Origin: Desulfobacterales bacterium
GTDB taxonomy: Bacteria; Desulfobacterota; Desulfobacteria; Desulfobacterales; C00003060
NCBI GenBank assembly: GCA_030629475.1
Contig: DAOVOU010000080.1
Span: 1-7,943 of the forward strand
DNA: 7,943 nt
Direction of reading: 5' to 3'
The notes beneath the pieces are model-generated. The model made no database searches, was not told the origin of the DNA, and was given only the letters and a program-made list of their open reading frames with translations. This document shows, in pieces, positions 1 through 5,990 of this stretch; the stretch's first letter is position 1; each line of letters starts with the position of its first letter. Made by a program: the position numbers and the translations under genes.

Positions 1-1485
1 CTTTGAGGTCTGGGCCACGTTGTTGGCAATCTCTTTGGTTGTCACAGACTGCTCCTCGATCGCAGTGGCAATAGTGGATACGATCTCATTAACCTCATTG
101 ATGACCTTTGAAATCTCTTCGATCTCAGATACAGTGCCGGCCGTCGAATCCTGAATACCTTCAATCTTATTCTTGATCTCTTCCGTGGCCCCGGCTGTCT
201 GCTTGGCCAATTCCTTGATCTCGTTGGCCACGACGGCAAAGCCTTTGCCGGCCTCCCCAGCCCGAGCAGCCTCGATGGTGGCGTTTAAGGCCAGGAGATT
301 CGTCTGTTCGGAGATTTCGGTGATTGTTTCAGTGACCATCCCTATTTCCCTGGCTGCCTTGCCAAGTTCATCGATTTTCGCAGACGCGCTCTTGGCCTGG
401 GAAACGGCTTCACCGGTTATGGAACAAGCCTTCTCCGAATTTTGGGCTATCTCATTGATCGTGGTGGTCATCTGCTCGGCTGCGGTGGCCACCATCCCGA
501 CATTGGTCGAGGCCTGTTCCATGGCAGACGCCACAGAGGTCATATTGGAACTCATCTCTTCGGCTGCGCTGGCCACATTGTTTGATCTCGCGGAGGTCTG
601 TTCTGCACCCGAAGACATTTGTTCTGAAATAGCTAACATTTCAGTAGAGGAAGAAGCCAGCGTTTCGCTCCCTGAGAGAATTTCCTTGAACGTATTGCGG
701 AGATTCTCCGCCATATTATTTAGGCATGCACCAATATGGGCAAGTTCGTCTTTTCTTTTGATCTCACGGTGGTAAGTAAGATCGCCTTGGCCTATCTTAC
801 TGGTCGCGTCCAGCAGGACCTCAATGCGGGTATTGACCAGTCGATGAAACACGGCATAGATCAGCAGGACCATGATGCCTAGACCCACTGCACCGATCAC
901 CATATTCTTGTTGCGGGCTGTACGAATAGCGGCAAATCCCTTTTCGGCCGATAGCCGGATCAGCGCCCCTCCCAATACCTTGCGTGAGCTGCCGTGGCAG
1001 TGAAAACACCGGGCGTCGTTCAGGACAGGACGAATGAGAGTGATATAAGGGGTGCCATTGATCGATTCTTCAAACGGCTCCGCCGGGGCCTCTCCGTCTT
1101 CGAGCATCCCGGCGACAGCCTTTGCGACAGCCTCGTTTTTCACAAGGGTTTCCACGCTTTTTCCCGCCACATCAGGATTCGTGGCAAAGCAAATTGCCTG
1201 GTTGAAACCAAAGACGAAGATGTCCATATCAGGCATTTTCTTCTTGAGCCTTTGAAACTGTTTTCGGACGGCTTCATTGTCGCCTATGGCAAGAGCATCA
1301 TCCATGCTCCCTTCTACAGACTCGGCCAGCATCTCGCCCTGGTGTTTCATCTCAGCTTTGACCATGGTGTTTTCGCCTCTAATATTCAAAGTGATCATGG
1401 TACCCATGACGAGGATAAACACCGTTGACAAAAGAGTTAGCACTTGGACCCACAGGTGTTCCTTGAAATATGCGTGCAGCTTCAT
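1..1485 (-). CDS. Methyl-accepting chemotaxis protein with periplasmic c-type heme motif (C-terminus beyond window)
   Basis: This is a transmembrane chemoreceptor that would signal to CheA through CheW. The 495 visible residues show a short cytoplasmic N-terminus, a membrane helix at about 11-34, a periplasmic sensor at about 36-193, a second helix at about 195-213, a HAMP region at about 214-266, and a long cytoplasmic coiled coil. The signalling tip is intact at about 388-430 (EISEQTNLLALNATIEAARA, then GEAGKGFAVVANEI). The sensor contains C160-F-H-C163-H164, a covalent heme c attachment motif, after IRPVLNDAR. This resembles DcrA-type and DUF3365/Tll0287-like heme sensors and suggests redox, oxygen or NO sensing. 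The chosen ATG has AAGGAG seven bases upstream. An in-frame ATG at 1569 would add 28 residues, but its SD-like AAGGAG is 13 bases away. No stop is reached by base 1, so the C-terminal end, including any CheR-tethering tail, is not visible. Confidence 0.95.
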   Translation of the reverse strand, partial: MKLHAYFKEHLWVQVLTLLSTVFILVMGTMITLNIRGENTMVKAEMKHQGEMLAESVEGSMDDALAIGDNEAVRKQFQRLKKKMPDMDIFVFGFNQAICFATNPDVAGKSVETLVKNEAVAKAVAGMLEDGEAPAEPFEESINGTPYITLIRPVLNDARCFHCHGSSRKVLGGALIRLSAEKGFAAIRTARNKNMVIGAVGLGIMVLLIYAVFHRLVNTRIEVLLDATSKIGQGDLTYHREIKRKDELAHIGACLNNMAENLRNTFKEILSGSETLASSSTEMLAISEQMSSGAEQTSARSNNVASAAEEMSSNMTSVASAMEQASTNVGMVATAAEQMTTTINEIAQNSEKACSITGEAVSQAKSASAKIDELGKAAREIGMVTETITEISEQTNLLALNATIEAARAGEAGKGFAVVANEIKELAKQTAGATEEIKNKIEGIQDSTAGTVSEIEEISKVINEVNEIVSTIATAIEEQSVTTKEIANNVAQTSK

Positions 1486-1506
1486 AATCTTGCTCCTTTC
1501 TGCCTC

Positions 1507-1528
1507 AATTGAGCGAAAACGCTCAATT
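1507..1528 (-). other. Perfect hairpin just upstream of the MCP ribosome-binding site
   Basis: AATTGAGCG and CGCTCAATT form a perfect 9-bp stem around a 4-base loop (TTTT on the minus strand). The stem ends about nine bases before the AAGGAG of the MCP gene, so in the mRNA it would sit directly next to the ribosome-binding site. No U-run follows it on the minus strand, so it is not an intrinsic terminator. It could affect translation or mRNA stability, or act as a DNA operator; the sequence does not decide between these. Confidence 0.55.
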
Positions 1529-1587
1529 ACGAGTAGCCGGTTGCCGGCGTCATACTGACCACTGGACATTGATTGCTAAATACTCCT

Positions 1588-1609
1588 TAATTGTGTTTTG
1601 ACACAATTA
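1588..1609 (-). other. Perfect hairpin between the cytochrome and MCP genes
   Basis: TAATTGTGT and ACACAATTA pair as a perfect 9-bp stem around TTTG. It lies six bases past the cytochrome stop codon and abuts an SD-like AAGGAG at 1583-1588 on the minus strand. No T-run follows in the direction of transcription, so a rho-independent terminator is unlikely. A processing or stability hairpin, or a protein-binding dyad, fits better. Its stem length and loop size match the hairpin at 1507-1528, and both stems contain AATTG. Confidence 0.5.
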
Positions 1610-1614
1610 GGGTT

Positions 1615-2100
1615 CTAATGTGCTCCCCCGTGGATCAGGGGCTTGTAATCAAAGGCCTCCACCCGGTCTGCACTGTGGCAGACATCGCAATCCTTTGCCG
1701 TCAGGCTCCCCTTGATGTCTTCCGGTTCGTTGGTTTCAACATGAAGACTCCCTGGGCCGTGGCAGACCTCGCAACCTGCGTCCTTGAGGTGGGGCGTCTC
1801 ATGTTCGGAGCGGAACCCACCGGGTTTTTTGTATCCAGTGGTGTGACACTCGAAGCAGGTGCGAAACTCTGCCTCCGCGAGACCCTTTCGCATTACCTTG
1901 ATGTGTTCATAAGAGTGGGCCTTCTTGGCATAGGTCTTAAAGTTTTCATATTCGGTTTCATGGCACTCCTGACAGACCTGGGAACCCACATAGGTCTTTT
2001 CCGTCTCAGATCCAGCGTGACGAACGTGCCATCCCCATAACAGAAACGTGGTTAAAAAAAGCATACACACTATAGTCTTTATCCTGATTATTTTAGACAT
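1615..2100 (-). CDS. Secreted tetraheme c-type cytochrome, cytochrome c554-like
   Basis: This 161-residue protein has a basic start (KIIRIK) and a hydrophobic stretch at about 9-24, acting as a signal peptide or membrane anchor, so it should act outside the cytoplasm. Four CxxCH heme motifs lie at C43-QE-CH, C82-FE-CH, C110-EV-CH and C138-DV-CH. The pattern CFECHTTGYKKPGGF followed by LKDAGCEVCHGPGSLH is typical of the cytochrome c554 family of electron-transfer proteins. Extra histidines (62, 66, 100, 104, 120, 157 and the terminal 161) could be distal heme ligands. The ATG is supported by a near-ideal Shine-Dalgarno (AGGAGGTG, 7-base spacing from AGGAGG). It sits between cheA and the heme-bearing MCP on the same strand, which suggests it supplies electrons to, or reports redox state to, the sensory pathway; that role is inference. 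Its electron partner is unknown. Confidence 0.9.
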   Translation of the reverse strand: MSKIIRIKTIVCMLFLTTFLLWGWHVRHAGSETEKTYVGSQVCQECHETEYENFKTYAKKAHSYEHIKVMRKGLAEAEFRTCFECHTTGYKKPGGFRSEHETPHLKDAGCEVCHGPGSLHVETNEPEDIKGSLTAKDCDVCHSADRVEAFDYKPLIHGGAH

Positions 2101-2123
2101 ACCAACACCTCCTGTTTGCTATT

Positions 2124-2177
2124 GGTTGAGCCGGTTTGGCCCGTTTAGCCGGTTGAGCCCGTTGGCCCATTGGCTTG
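2124..2177. repeat. Degenerate 9-bp tandem repeat, about six units
   Basis: Successive units read GGTTGAGCC, GGTTTGGCC, CGTTTAGCC, GGTTGAGCC, CGTTGGCC and CATTGGCTTG, giving a consensus near SGTTKRGCC. The array lies between cheA and the cytochrome gene, about 10 bases beyond the cytochrome Shine-Dalgarno, so it falls in the cytochrome mRNA leader if the two genes are co-transcribed. Confidence 0.7.
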
Positions 2178-2187
2178 TTTTCATTCT

Positions 2188-2235
2188 GGTTCCTACGCTC
2201 TGCGTCGGAACCCAATCCCCTGAACGCTCCGCGTT
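2188..2235. repeat. REP-like pair of small palindromes
   Basis: The first palindrome (2188-2212) is GGTTCCTACGC, loop TCT, GCGTCGGAACC, an 11-bp stem with one mismatch. The second (2223-2235) is AACGC, loop TCC, GCGTT. Both share the core ACGCTCY-GCGT. The form resembles the 'GGTTCC-ACGC-TCT-GCGT-GGAACC' class of dispersed bacterial intergenic palindromes. Dispersal in this genome cannot be seen from one window. Confidence 0.6.
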
Positions 2236-2249
2236 TATCATAGGACTAA

Positions 2250-2264
2250 TCCACCTCCGGCGGA
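2250..2264. repeat. 15-bp palindromic element, copy 1
   Basis: TCCACC-TCC-GGCGGA is an almost perfect inverted repeat with one G-T wobble. It recurs as TCCGCC-TCT-GGCGGA at 5888-5902 in the other intergenic gap of the same gene block. Both copies lie near a CATAGG motif, at 2239-2244 and 5912-5917. Two related copies in two gaps suggest a dispersed short palindrome. Confidence 0.5.
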
Positions 2265-2292
2265 CCTACGACGAGTTTATATTGCAATCATA

Positions 2293-5200
2293 TCACCTCC
2301 CTTTCTTCAGGTAGTTATAAATACTCTCCATGAGCTTTTCCTTGTCCAGCTTGATCTGATAGTCGTCTATGCCGACCGCTTTTCCTCTGACGACATCTTT
2401 ATCTCCGGCCAAACAGGTCAGGGCAATGACCGGCAGGTGGGAAAATTGCTCATCTCCCCTTATCTTTTCCGTAAGGCCCAGGCCATCCAGGTTTGGCATC
2501 TCGATGTCGGTAACGATCATCGCTATTTCATCGGTGTGCGCCTGAAGAAGATTCCATGCCACCACACCATCTTCTGCCTCAATGACGTTGTAGCCATCAT
2601 CTTCAATAAAGGTCCTGACGTGGTTCCGGAAGAAATCAGAGTCCTCGACCAGGAGAATGGTGGTGGCCTTACCATTGGTGGATACCTGAATGGGCTGCCG
2701 CTTTTCAAACCAGTCCGGATTCAGCGTCTCCATGAAACCAAAGAGATCGACAAAAAGGGTGGTGTAGTCCCCTATAATGGCAGAGCCCATGATCCCCGGC
2801 TGCTTGAGGGTACTGTCATCAATCTGAACAGATACGTCTACAGCGTCCACCGGCGTGGTGGCCAGGAGACCGACTTCTCTGTCAGTGATCTTGAAGACAA
2901 TCACTGCAAGCTCTTCCTTGTCTGCCAGAGGTTTGACGTTGGCAACCTCCTCGATGGCAAAGAGGGGAAGGCTTGCTCCCCGGTACTGAACGACCCTTTT
3001 CCCCCCAACCTGCTCGATATCTGCGACCTTGATCTTTTCAACACGTTCCACCAGACCTAGTGGAGCGGCAAATTGTTCATCTTCGGCATTCCTGAAGACC
3101 AACAAGGCTTGCCTGTCCTTCATAACCTCTCTGGCCTCTCCGGCAACCTCTGCCGCTCTGTCTGTGCCTTCCACGGACGTCAATTGGGCCATCCGGGCAA
3201 GACCAGCCACATCCAGTATGAGAACCACATGGCCATCACCCATAATGGTCGCCCCGGCGTACCCCTCACAATGCTTGAGATGGCGGCCCAGAGGCTTGAC
3301 CACAGTTTCCTGCGAGTCGTGTAACGCATCAACGACCACCCCGTACCCGACCGCTCCGGCGTACACCACCGCGATGTTGACAGCACTGCTGGCATGGTAG
3401 CGCCGGTCATTTGGATTGCGGCCCGCCCTGGCGCGACGTGATTGGAGGGGGCTGCTGCCCCCGTAAGTCAGGTCTGGGCCAGGGATTGCGGATTGTGAGT
3501 GGTCAGTTGCCTCTTGTGATTCGCTCATTGATGATTTGGCATCACTCGTTTCTCGTTCTTCATCGCTGTTCACTGTCCACTGTCCACTGTCCACTGATAC
3601 CGGGCTCTTCCTCGATCTCCTGTCGGCTATATTTTTGCGGCGGTCCGGCTTTTCCTCCGCGTCTTCCGGATCAATATATGTCCGCTCTATGCCAAGCACA
3701 TCGACTAAACGTATGAGAGGAAGGAGGCGTCCTCGAAGTCTCACGACCTCGGCATCTCCTACTACTTCTATTCTGTCCTTAACCTCAGATGCCGAAATTC
3801 TCAGAAGTTCGTCGAGATTTACCTGGGGTATGGCGTAGCGCTGTACCCCGACTGAAACTATCTGGCTCGGGATGATAGCCAGGGTAAGGGGAAGCTTTAT
3901 GCGAATAGTTGTTCCCTCTCCAGGCTGTGAATCTATGTCTATCACGCCTCCGAGCCTATCCAGGTTGGTCTTGACCACATCCATACCCACGCCACGGCCA
4001 GAGACATCGGTCACCTTTTCGGCTGTGGAAAAGCCAGGCAGGAAAATCAGGGTGATCTTTTCCTTGGCCGACATCATCCCTGCCTGTTCTTTGGTAATCA
4101 GGCCTTTGGCTATGGCTGATGATGCCAATTTATCTCCGTCCAGACCCCTGCCGTCATCAGTAATCTCGATGTTGACCTGGCCAGCCTCGTGATAGGCCCT
4201 GAGAAGAATCTGGCCTGCCGGCTGTTTGCCCGCTTTGCGTCGAACATCCGGGGTTTCTATGCCATGGTCGACTGCGTTTCTGACCAGATGGGTCAGGGGG
4301 TCGCCCAGCCCCTCAATGATGGTTTTGTCCAGTTCGACCTCTTCCCCCTCCACGGTTAATTCAATCTCCTTACCTAAATCCCTGGCGAGATCTCGCACCA
4401 CCCGGGGGAATTTGCTGAAGATCTTTTCTATCGGCTGCATCCGGGTGAGCATGATAGCCTCTTGAAGCTCAGAGGTGATGAGATCTATCCGCTGGCCGGC
4501 AACTTCCAGGGAATGTTCATCGCGAGAGGATATACTCTGAAGCAACTGGTTGCGGCTCAGTACCAGTTCTCCGGCCAGAGTCATCAGAGAATCAAGGAGA
4601 CTCACATGAACACGGAGGCTGGTCTCGGGCTGAGAGGGTTTGATCTCAAGGCCTGGGACCGGTTCTTCTTGCTGGGACTTTGGATCCGGCTCAGCCTTCT
4701 TTACAAGGCCCCGTGCCGGTTCCGTCCCCTCTGCTGGCTCCGCCTTTCCCGTATCTGCCACAACCATCCCTTCGCCTAGAGTGTGGATGCGACTCTCATC
4801 GATGTTGATCAGGCCGTCGACCATATCCGGTTCGATGATGGAGGCAAAAAGGACCAGGAAGGGAAGACTGTTGGCAGGGGGGTCATCCTCGAGGAGGCCC
4901 ACTGCGCTTATATCAACCTTGCTCTCCAGGATGATGCCGCTTTTTTGCATCTCTTTCAGAATATCAAGCGGCGTTTTGCCCTTACGGTGGACGTCATGAA
5001 TGAAATCGTATTCAATGAGATAAATGAACTTGCCACCCTTTCTGGCCCGGGAAATATCAAATTCGGGTAGCGTGAAAACACTTTTCCCATCGGGGAGGCA
5101 GATATCCACCATTTTGGATACGCTCTGTCTTGCCTCCGGTGTTAAGGAAGCGGTTGTCAACTCTGTAAGAGCAACCGTATGCTCCGAGATGTCGATCTCA

Positions 5201-5532
5201 TCGCTTTGGCCGACATTGCTGATAAGGTCCCGCAGCTTATCAAAGGCCAGAAGAAGTATATTGATGATTTCCGGGTTGGGAGCAATCTCCCTGTTGCGGA
5301 TTAGCCCCATCACGTTTTCTATCTTATGGGCCAGGTCCTTAATGTTGTTGAGGCCCAAAAAGCCTGCCCCGCCCTTGATGGAATGGGCAGCCCGAAAAGC
5401 GCTGTTGACCAGGTCTTCATCTATGTCTGCCCCTGCCTTTTCAATGGCCAACAGGTCATTTTCAATATCGGCCAGATGCTCCAGTGATTCCTCTACATAC
5501 GAATGTAATATTTCGTCATCTTCCATGCTCAT
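2293..5532 (-). CDS. cheA: Hybrid chemotaxis histidine kinase CheA with two CheW-like domains and a C-terminal receiver
   Basis: This 1079-residue cytoplasmic kinase autophosphorylates in response to MCP signals and passes phosphate to receivers. Domains in order: Hpt at about 5-105 with phospho-accepting H50 in AAHSIKGGAGFLGL; a P2-like segment at about 137-255; an acidic, proline-containing linker at 258-304; dimerisation helices at about 305-368; an HATPase at about 370-548 (N-box DPLTHLVRNAVDHGIE, G1 DDGRGLDG, G2 GRGVGMD); a CheW-like P5 domain at about 550-785; a second CheW-like domain at about 806-935; and a receiver at about 955-1079 (E963/D964 pocket, phospho-acceptor D1009, T1039, K1061). 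All catalytic residues are present. It is longer than E. coli CheA (about 650 residues). An insert at about residues 641-712 splits P5 and is made of low-complexity, repeat-derived sequence. The ATG has AGGAGG six bases upstream; a second ATG at 5526 is possible. Adaptor, methylation genes and a separate CheY are not in the window. Confidence 0.95.
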   Translation of the reverse strand: MSMEDDEILHSYVEESLEHLADIENDLLAIEKAGADIDEDLVNSAFRAAHSIKGGAGFLGLNNIKDLAHKIENVMGLIRNREIAPNPEIINILLLAFDKLRDLISNVGQSDEIDISEHTVALTELTTASLTPEARQSVSKMVDICLPDGKSVFTLPEFDISRARKGGKFIYLIEYDFIHDVHRKGKTPLDILKEMQKSGIILESKVDISAVGLLEDDPPANSLPFLVLFASIIEPDMVDGLINIDESRIHTLGEGMVVADTGKAEPAEGTEPARGLVKKAEPDPKSQQEEPVPGLEIKPSQPETSLRVHVSLLDSLMTLAGELVLSRNQLLQSISSRDEHSLEVAGQRIDLITSELQEAIMLTRMQPIEKIFSKFPRVVRDLARDLGKEIELTVEGEEVELDKTIIEGLGDPLTHLVRNAVDHGIETPDVRRKAGKQPAGQILLRAYHEAGQVNIEITDDGRGLDGDKLASSAIAKGLITKEQAGMMSAKEKITLIFLPGFSTAEKVTDVSGRGVGMDVVKTNLDRLGGVIDIDSQPGEGTTIRIKLPLTLAIIPSQIVSVGVQRYAIPQVNLDELLRISASEVKDRIEVVGDAEVVRLRGRLLPLIRLVDVLGIERTYIDPEDAEEKPDRRKNIADRRSRKSPVSVDSGQWTVNSDEERETSDAKSSMSESQEATDHSQSAIPGPDLTYGGSSPLQSRRARAGRNPNDRRYHASSAVNIAVVYAGAVGYGVVVDALHDSQETVVKPLGRHLKHCEGYAGATIMGDGHVVLILDVAGLARMAQLTSVEGTDRAAEVAGEAREVMKDRQALLVFRNAEDEQFAAPLGLVERVEKIKVADIEQVGGKRVVQYRGASLPLFAIEEVANVKPLADKEELAVIVFKITDREVGLLATTPVDAVDVSVQIDDSTLKQPGIMGSAIIGDYTTLFVDLFGFMETLNPDWFEKRQPIQVSTNGKATTILLVEDSDFFRNHVRTFIEDDGYNVIEAEDGVVAWNLLQAHTDEIAMIVTDIEMPNLDGLGLTEKIRGDEQFSHLPVIALTCLAGDKDVVRGKAVGIDDYQIKLDKEKLMESIYNYLKKGR
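3400..3620 (-). other. Repeat-derived in-frame insert in the cheA P5 domain
   Basis: This stretch encodes about residues 638-711 of CheA, between VDVLGIERTYIDPED and SSAVNIAVVYAG, which are the two halves of one CheW-like fold. The peptide (for example VDSGQWTVNSDEERETSD) is Ser, Asp, Glu and Gln rich and looks disordered. The DNA has intergenic character: a 7-bp tandem repeat at 3567-3594 and a G/C hairpin at 3447-3462 (GGGGGC, TGCT, GCCCCC). The reading frame stays open, so the total insert is a multiple of three bases. It probably forms an exposed loop between the two beta-barrels of P5. The exact ends are estimates, because flanking DRR-rich sequence is also found in linkers of related proteins. 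Confidence 0.7.
3567..3594. repeat. 7-bp tandem repeat inside cheA, four units
   Basis: Plus-strand units are TGTTCAC, TGTCCAC, TGTCCAC, TGTCCAC, followed by a partial TGA. On the coding strand this is GTGGACA repeated, encoding SVDSGQWTVNS. Because seven is not a multiple of three, gain or loss of one unit would shift the cheA frame and remove the rest of P5, the second CheW-like domain and the receiver. Confidence 0.85.
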
Positions 5533-5562
5533 TGTCCTCCTCCTGTCGAAGTGACCTAAAGT

Positions 5563-5591
5563 GCCTAAAATTAAACGTCTCGGAATTTCTA
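5563..5591. repeat. Broken direct repeat, copy 1
   Basis: GCCTAAAAT, then six bases TAAACG, then TCTCGGAATTTCTA. Copy 2 at 5841-5864 has the same two blocks separated by one base, with one mismatch in the second block. The copies bracket the inverted-repeat element at 5644-5763. Copy 1 overlaps a small GTGACCTAAA / GTGCCTAAA repeat at 5551-5569. Confidence 0.6.
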
Positions 5592-5643
5592 CAACTCATT
5601 GGAATCACATATCTTTCAGTGACGGTTTTCTGCGCCATCAATA

Positions 5644-5763
5644 TGGAATAATGGAATGGTGGAATAATGGAATGGTGGGGATAAAAGGCCAAAAAAATTA
5701 TTTCTAGTTTGTTCTTATTCCTCTTAACCCAATATTCCAGTATTCCAACATTCCATTATTCCA
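5644..5763. repeat. MITE-like inverted-repeat element, 36-bp arms
   Basis: The left arm at 5644-5679 contains two exact tandem copies of GGAATAATGGAATGGT (5645-5660 and 5661-5676). The right arm at 5728-5763 is its reverse complement at 32 of 36 positions, with a 48-base A/T-rich spacer. A transcript across it would form a long hairpin in either direction. No internal gene or transposase is present, so it would be a non-autonomous element or a hairpin-type repeat expansion. Confidence 0.7.
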
Positions 5764-5785
5764 ATTGTGAGCGAAGCGAACTAAG

Positions 5786-5811
5786 AGCTATAGCTTTCAT
5801 GTTAACATGAA
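5786..5811. promoter_or_regulatory. Two adjacent perfect palindromes, candidate operator
   Basis: AGCTATAGCT (5786-5795) is followed directly by the 16-bp perfect palindrome TTCATGTTAACATGAA (5796-5811). Contiguous perfect dyads without a loop are more typical of dimeric repressor sites than of RNA hairpins. They lie 254 bases or more upstream of cheA. The binding protein is unknown; the HTH protein encoded at 6278-6466 is one candidate only because of proximity. Confidence 0.35.
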
Positions 5812-5840
5812 TGTTATTCTTGAAACGCGTCTTGTTTCTC

Positions 5841-5864
5841 GCCTAAAATATCTCGGAAATTCTA
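5841..5864. repeat. Broken direct repeat, copy 2
   Basis: GCCTAAAAT, A, TCTCGGAAATTCTA. It matches copy 1 at 5563-5591 except for a five-base length difference in the middle and one substitution. Confidence 0.6.
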
Positions 5865-5902
5865 TCCGCGTATCCGCCTGCAGCCTATCCGCCTCTGGCG
5901 GA
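5863..5902. repeat. TATCCGC triple repeat ending in a 15-bp palindrome (copy 2)
   Basis: TATCCGC occurs at 5863, 5871 and 5886. The last copy runs into TCCGCC-TCT-GGCGGA (5888-5902), a perfect inverted repeat related to the element at 2250-2264. It may be part of the same dispersed palindrome family. Confidence 0.5.
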
Positions 5903-5960
5903 ACGGAAAATCATAGGCTATTAAGGCAACTAAGCCTAGTCCAAACCTATCCTTTTTAAA

Positions 5961-5990
5961 CTTTAGCTCACTTTAGCTCACTTTAGCTCA
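5961..5990. repeat. 10-bp tandem repeat, three exact copies, at the end of the STAS gene
   Basis: CTTTAGCTCA is repeated exactly three times. On the coding strand it reads GTGAGCTAAA, and the first unit supplies the last codons (V-S) and the TAA stop of the STAS gene. Extra or fewer units would keep the protein end unchanged. An inverted, imperfect relative (GTGACCTAAA GTGCCTAAA) sits at the other end of the gap, at 5551-5569. Confidence 0.85.

Larger units (their letters stand above)
5533..5982. other. 450-bp repeat mosaic between the STAS gene and cheA
   Basis: No credible gene was found here. The gap holds a broken direct repeat at both sides, a MITE-like inverted repeat, two adjacent palindromes, TATCCGC repeats with a 15-bp palindrome, and a 10-bp tandem array overlapping the end of the STAS gene. 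No clear promoter for cheA was recognised, apart from its strong ribosome-binding site (AGGAGGAGGA at 5535-5544 on the minus strand). The neighbouring genes share a strand, so this may be an operon interrupted by repeats, or cheA may have its own promoter. Confidence 0.7.

Noticed and set aside
173..775. 200-codon plus-strand open frame opposite the MCP signalling domain
   Set aside because: It is the reverse reading of the alanine- and serine-rich coiled coil; the minus strand encodes an unmistakable MCP.
1588..1609. Rho-independent terminator after the cytochrome gene
   Set aside because: The stem is A/T-rich and no U-run follows in the direction of transcription.
2119..2241. Minus-strand 40-codon frame starting MINAERSGDW and ending in NGLNRLNGPNRLNQ
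   Set aside because: It is composed of the REP-like palindromes and the 9-bp tandem repeat. The SD-like GGAGGT is about 11 bases from the ATG, and nothing indicates selection for protein.
2282..2300. GGAGGTGAT followed by ATG overlapping the cheA stop on the minus strand
   Set aside because: The frame ends after four codons (MIAI), so it is not a gene.
5961..5990. CRISPR-like array
   Set aside because: The 10-bp units are directly adjacent with no spacers, and no cas genes are present.
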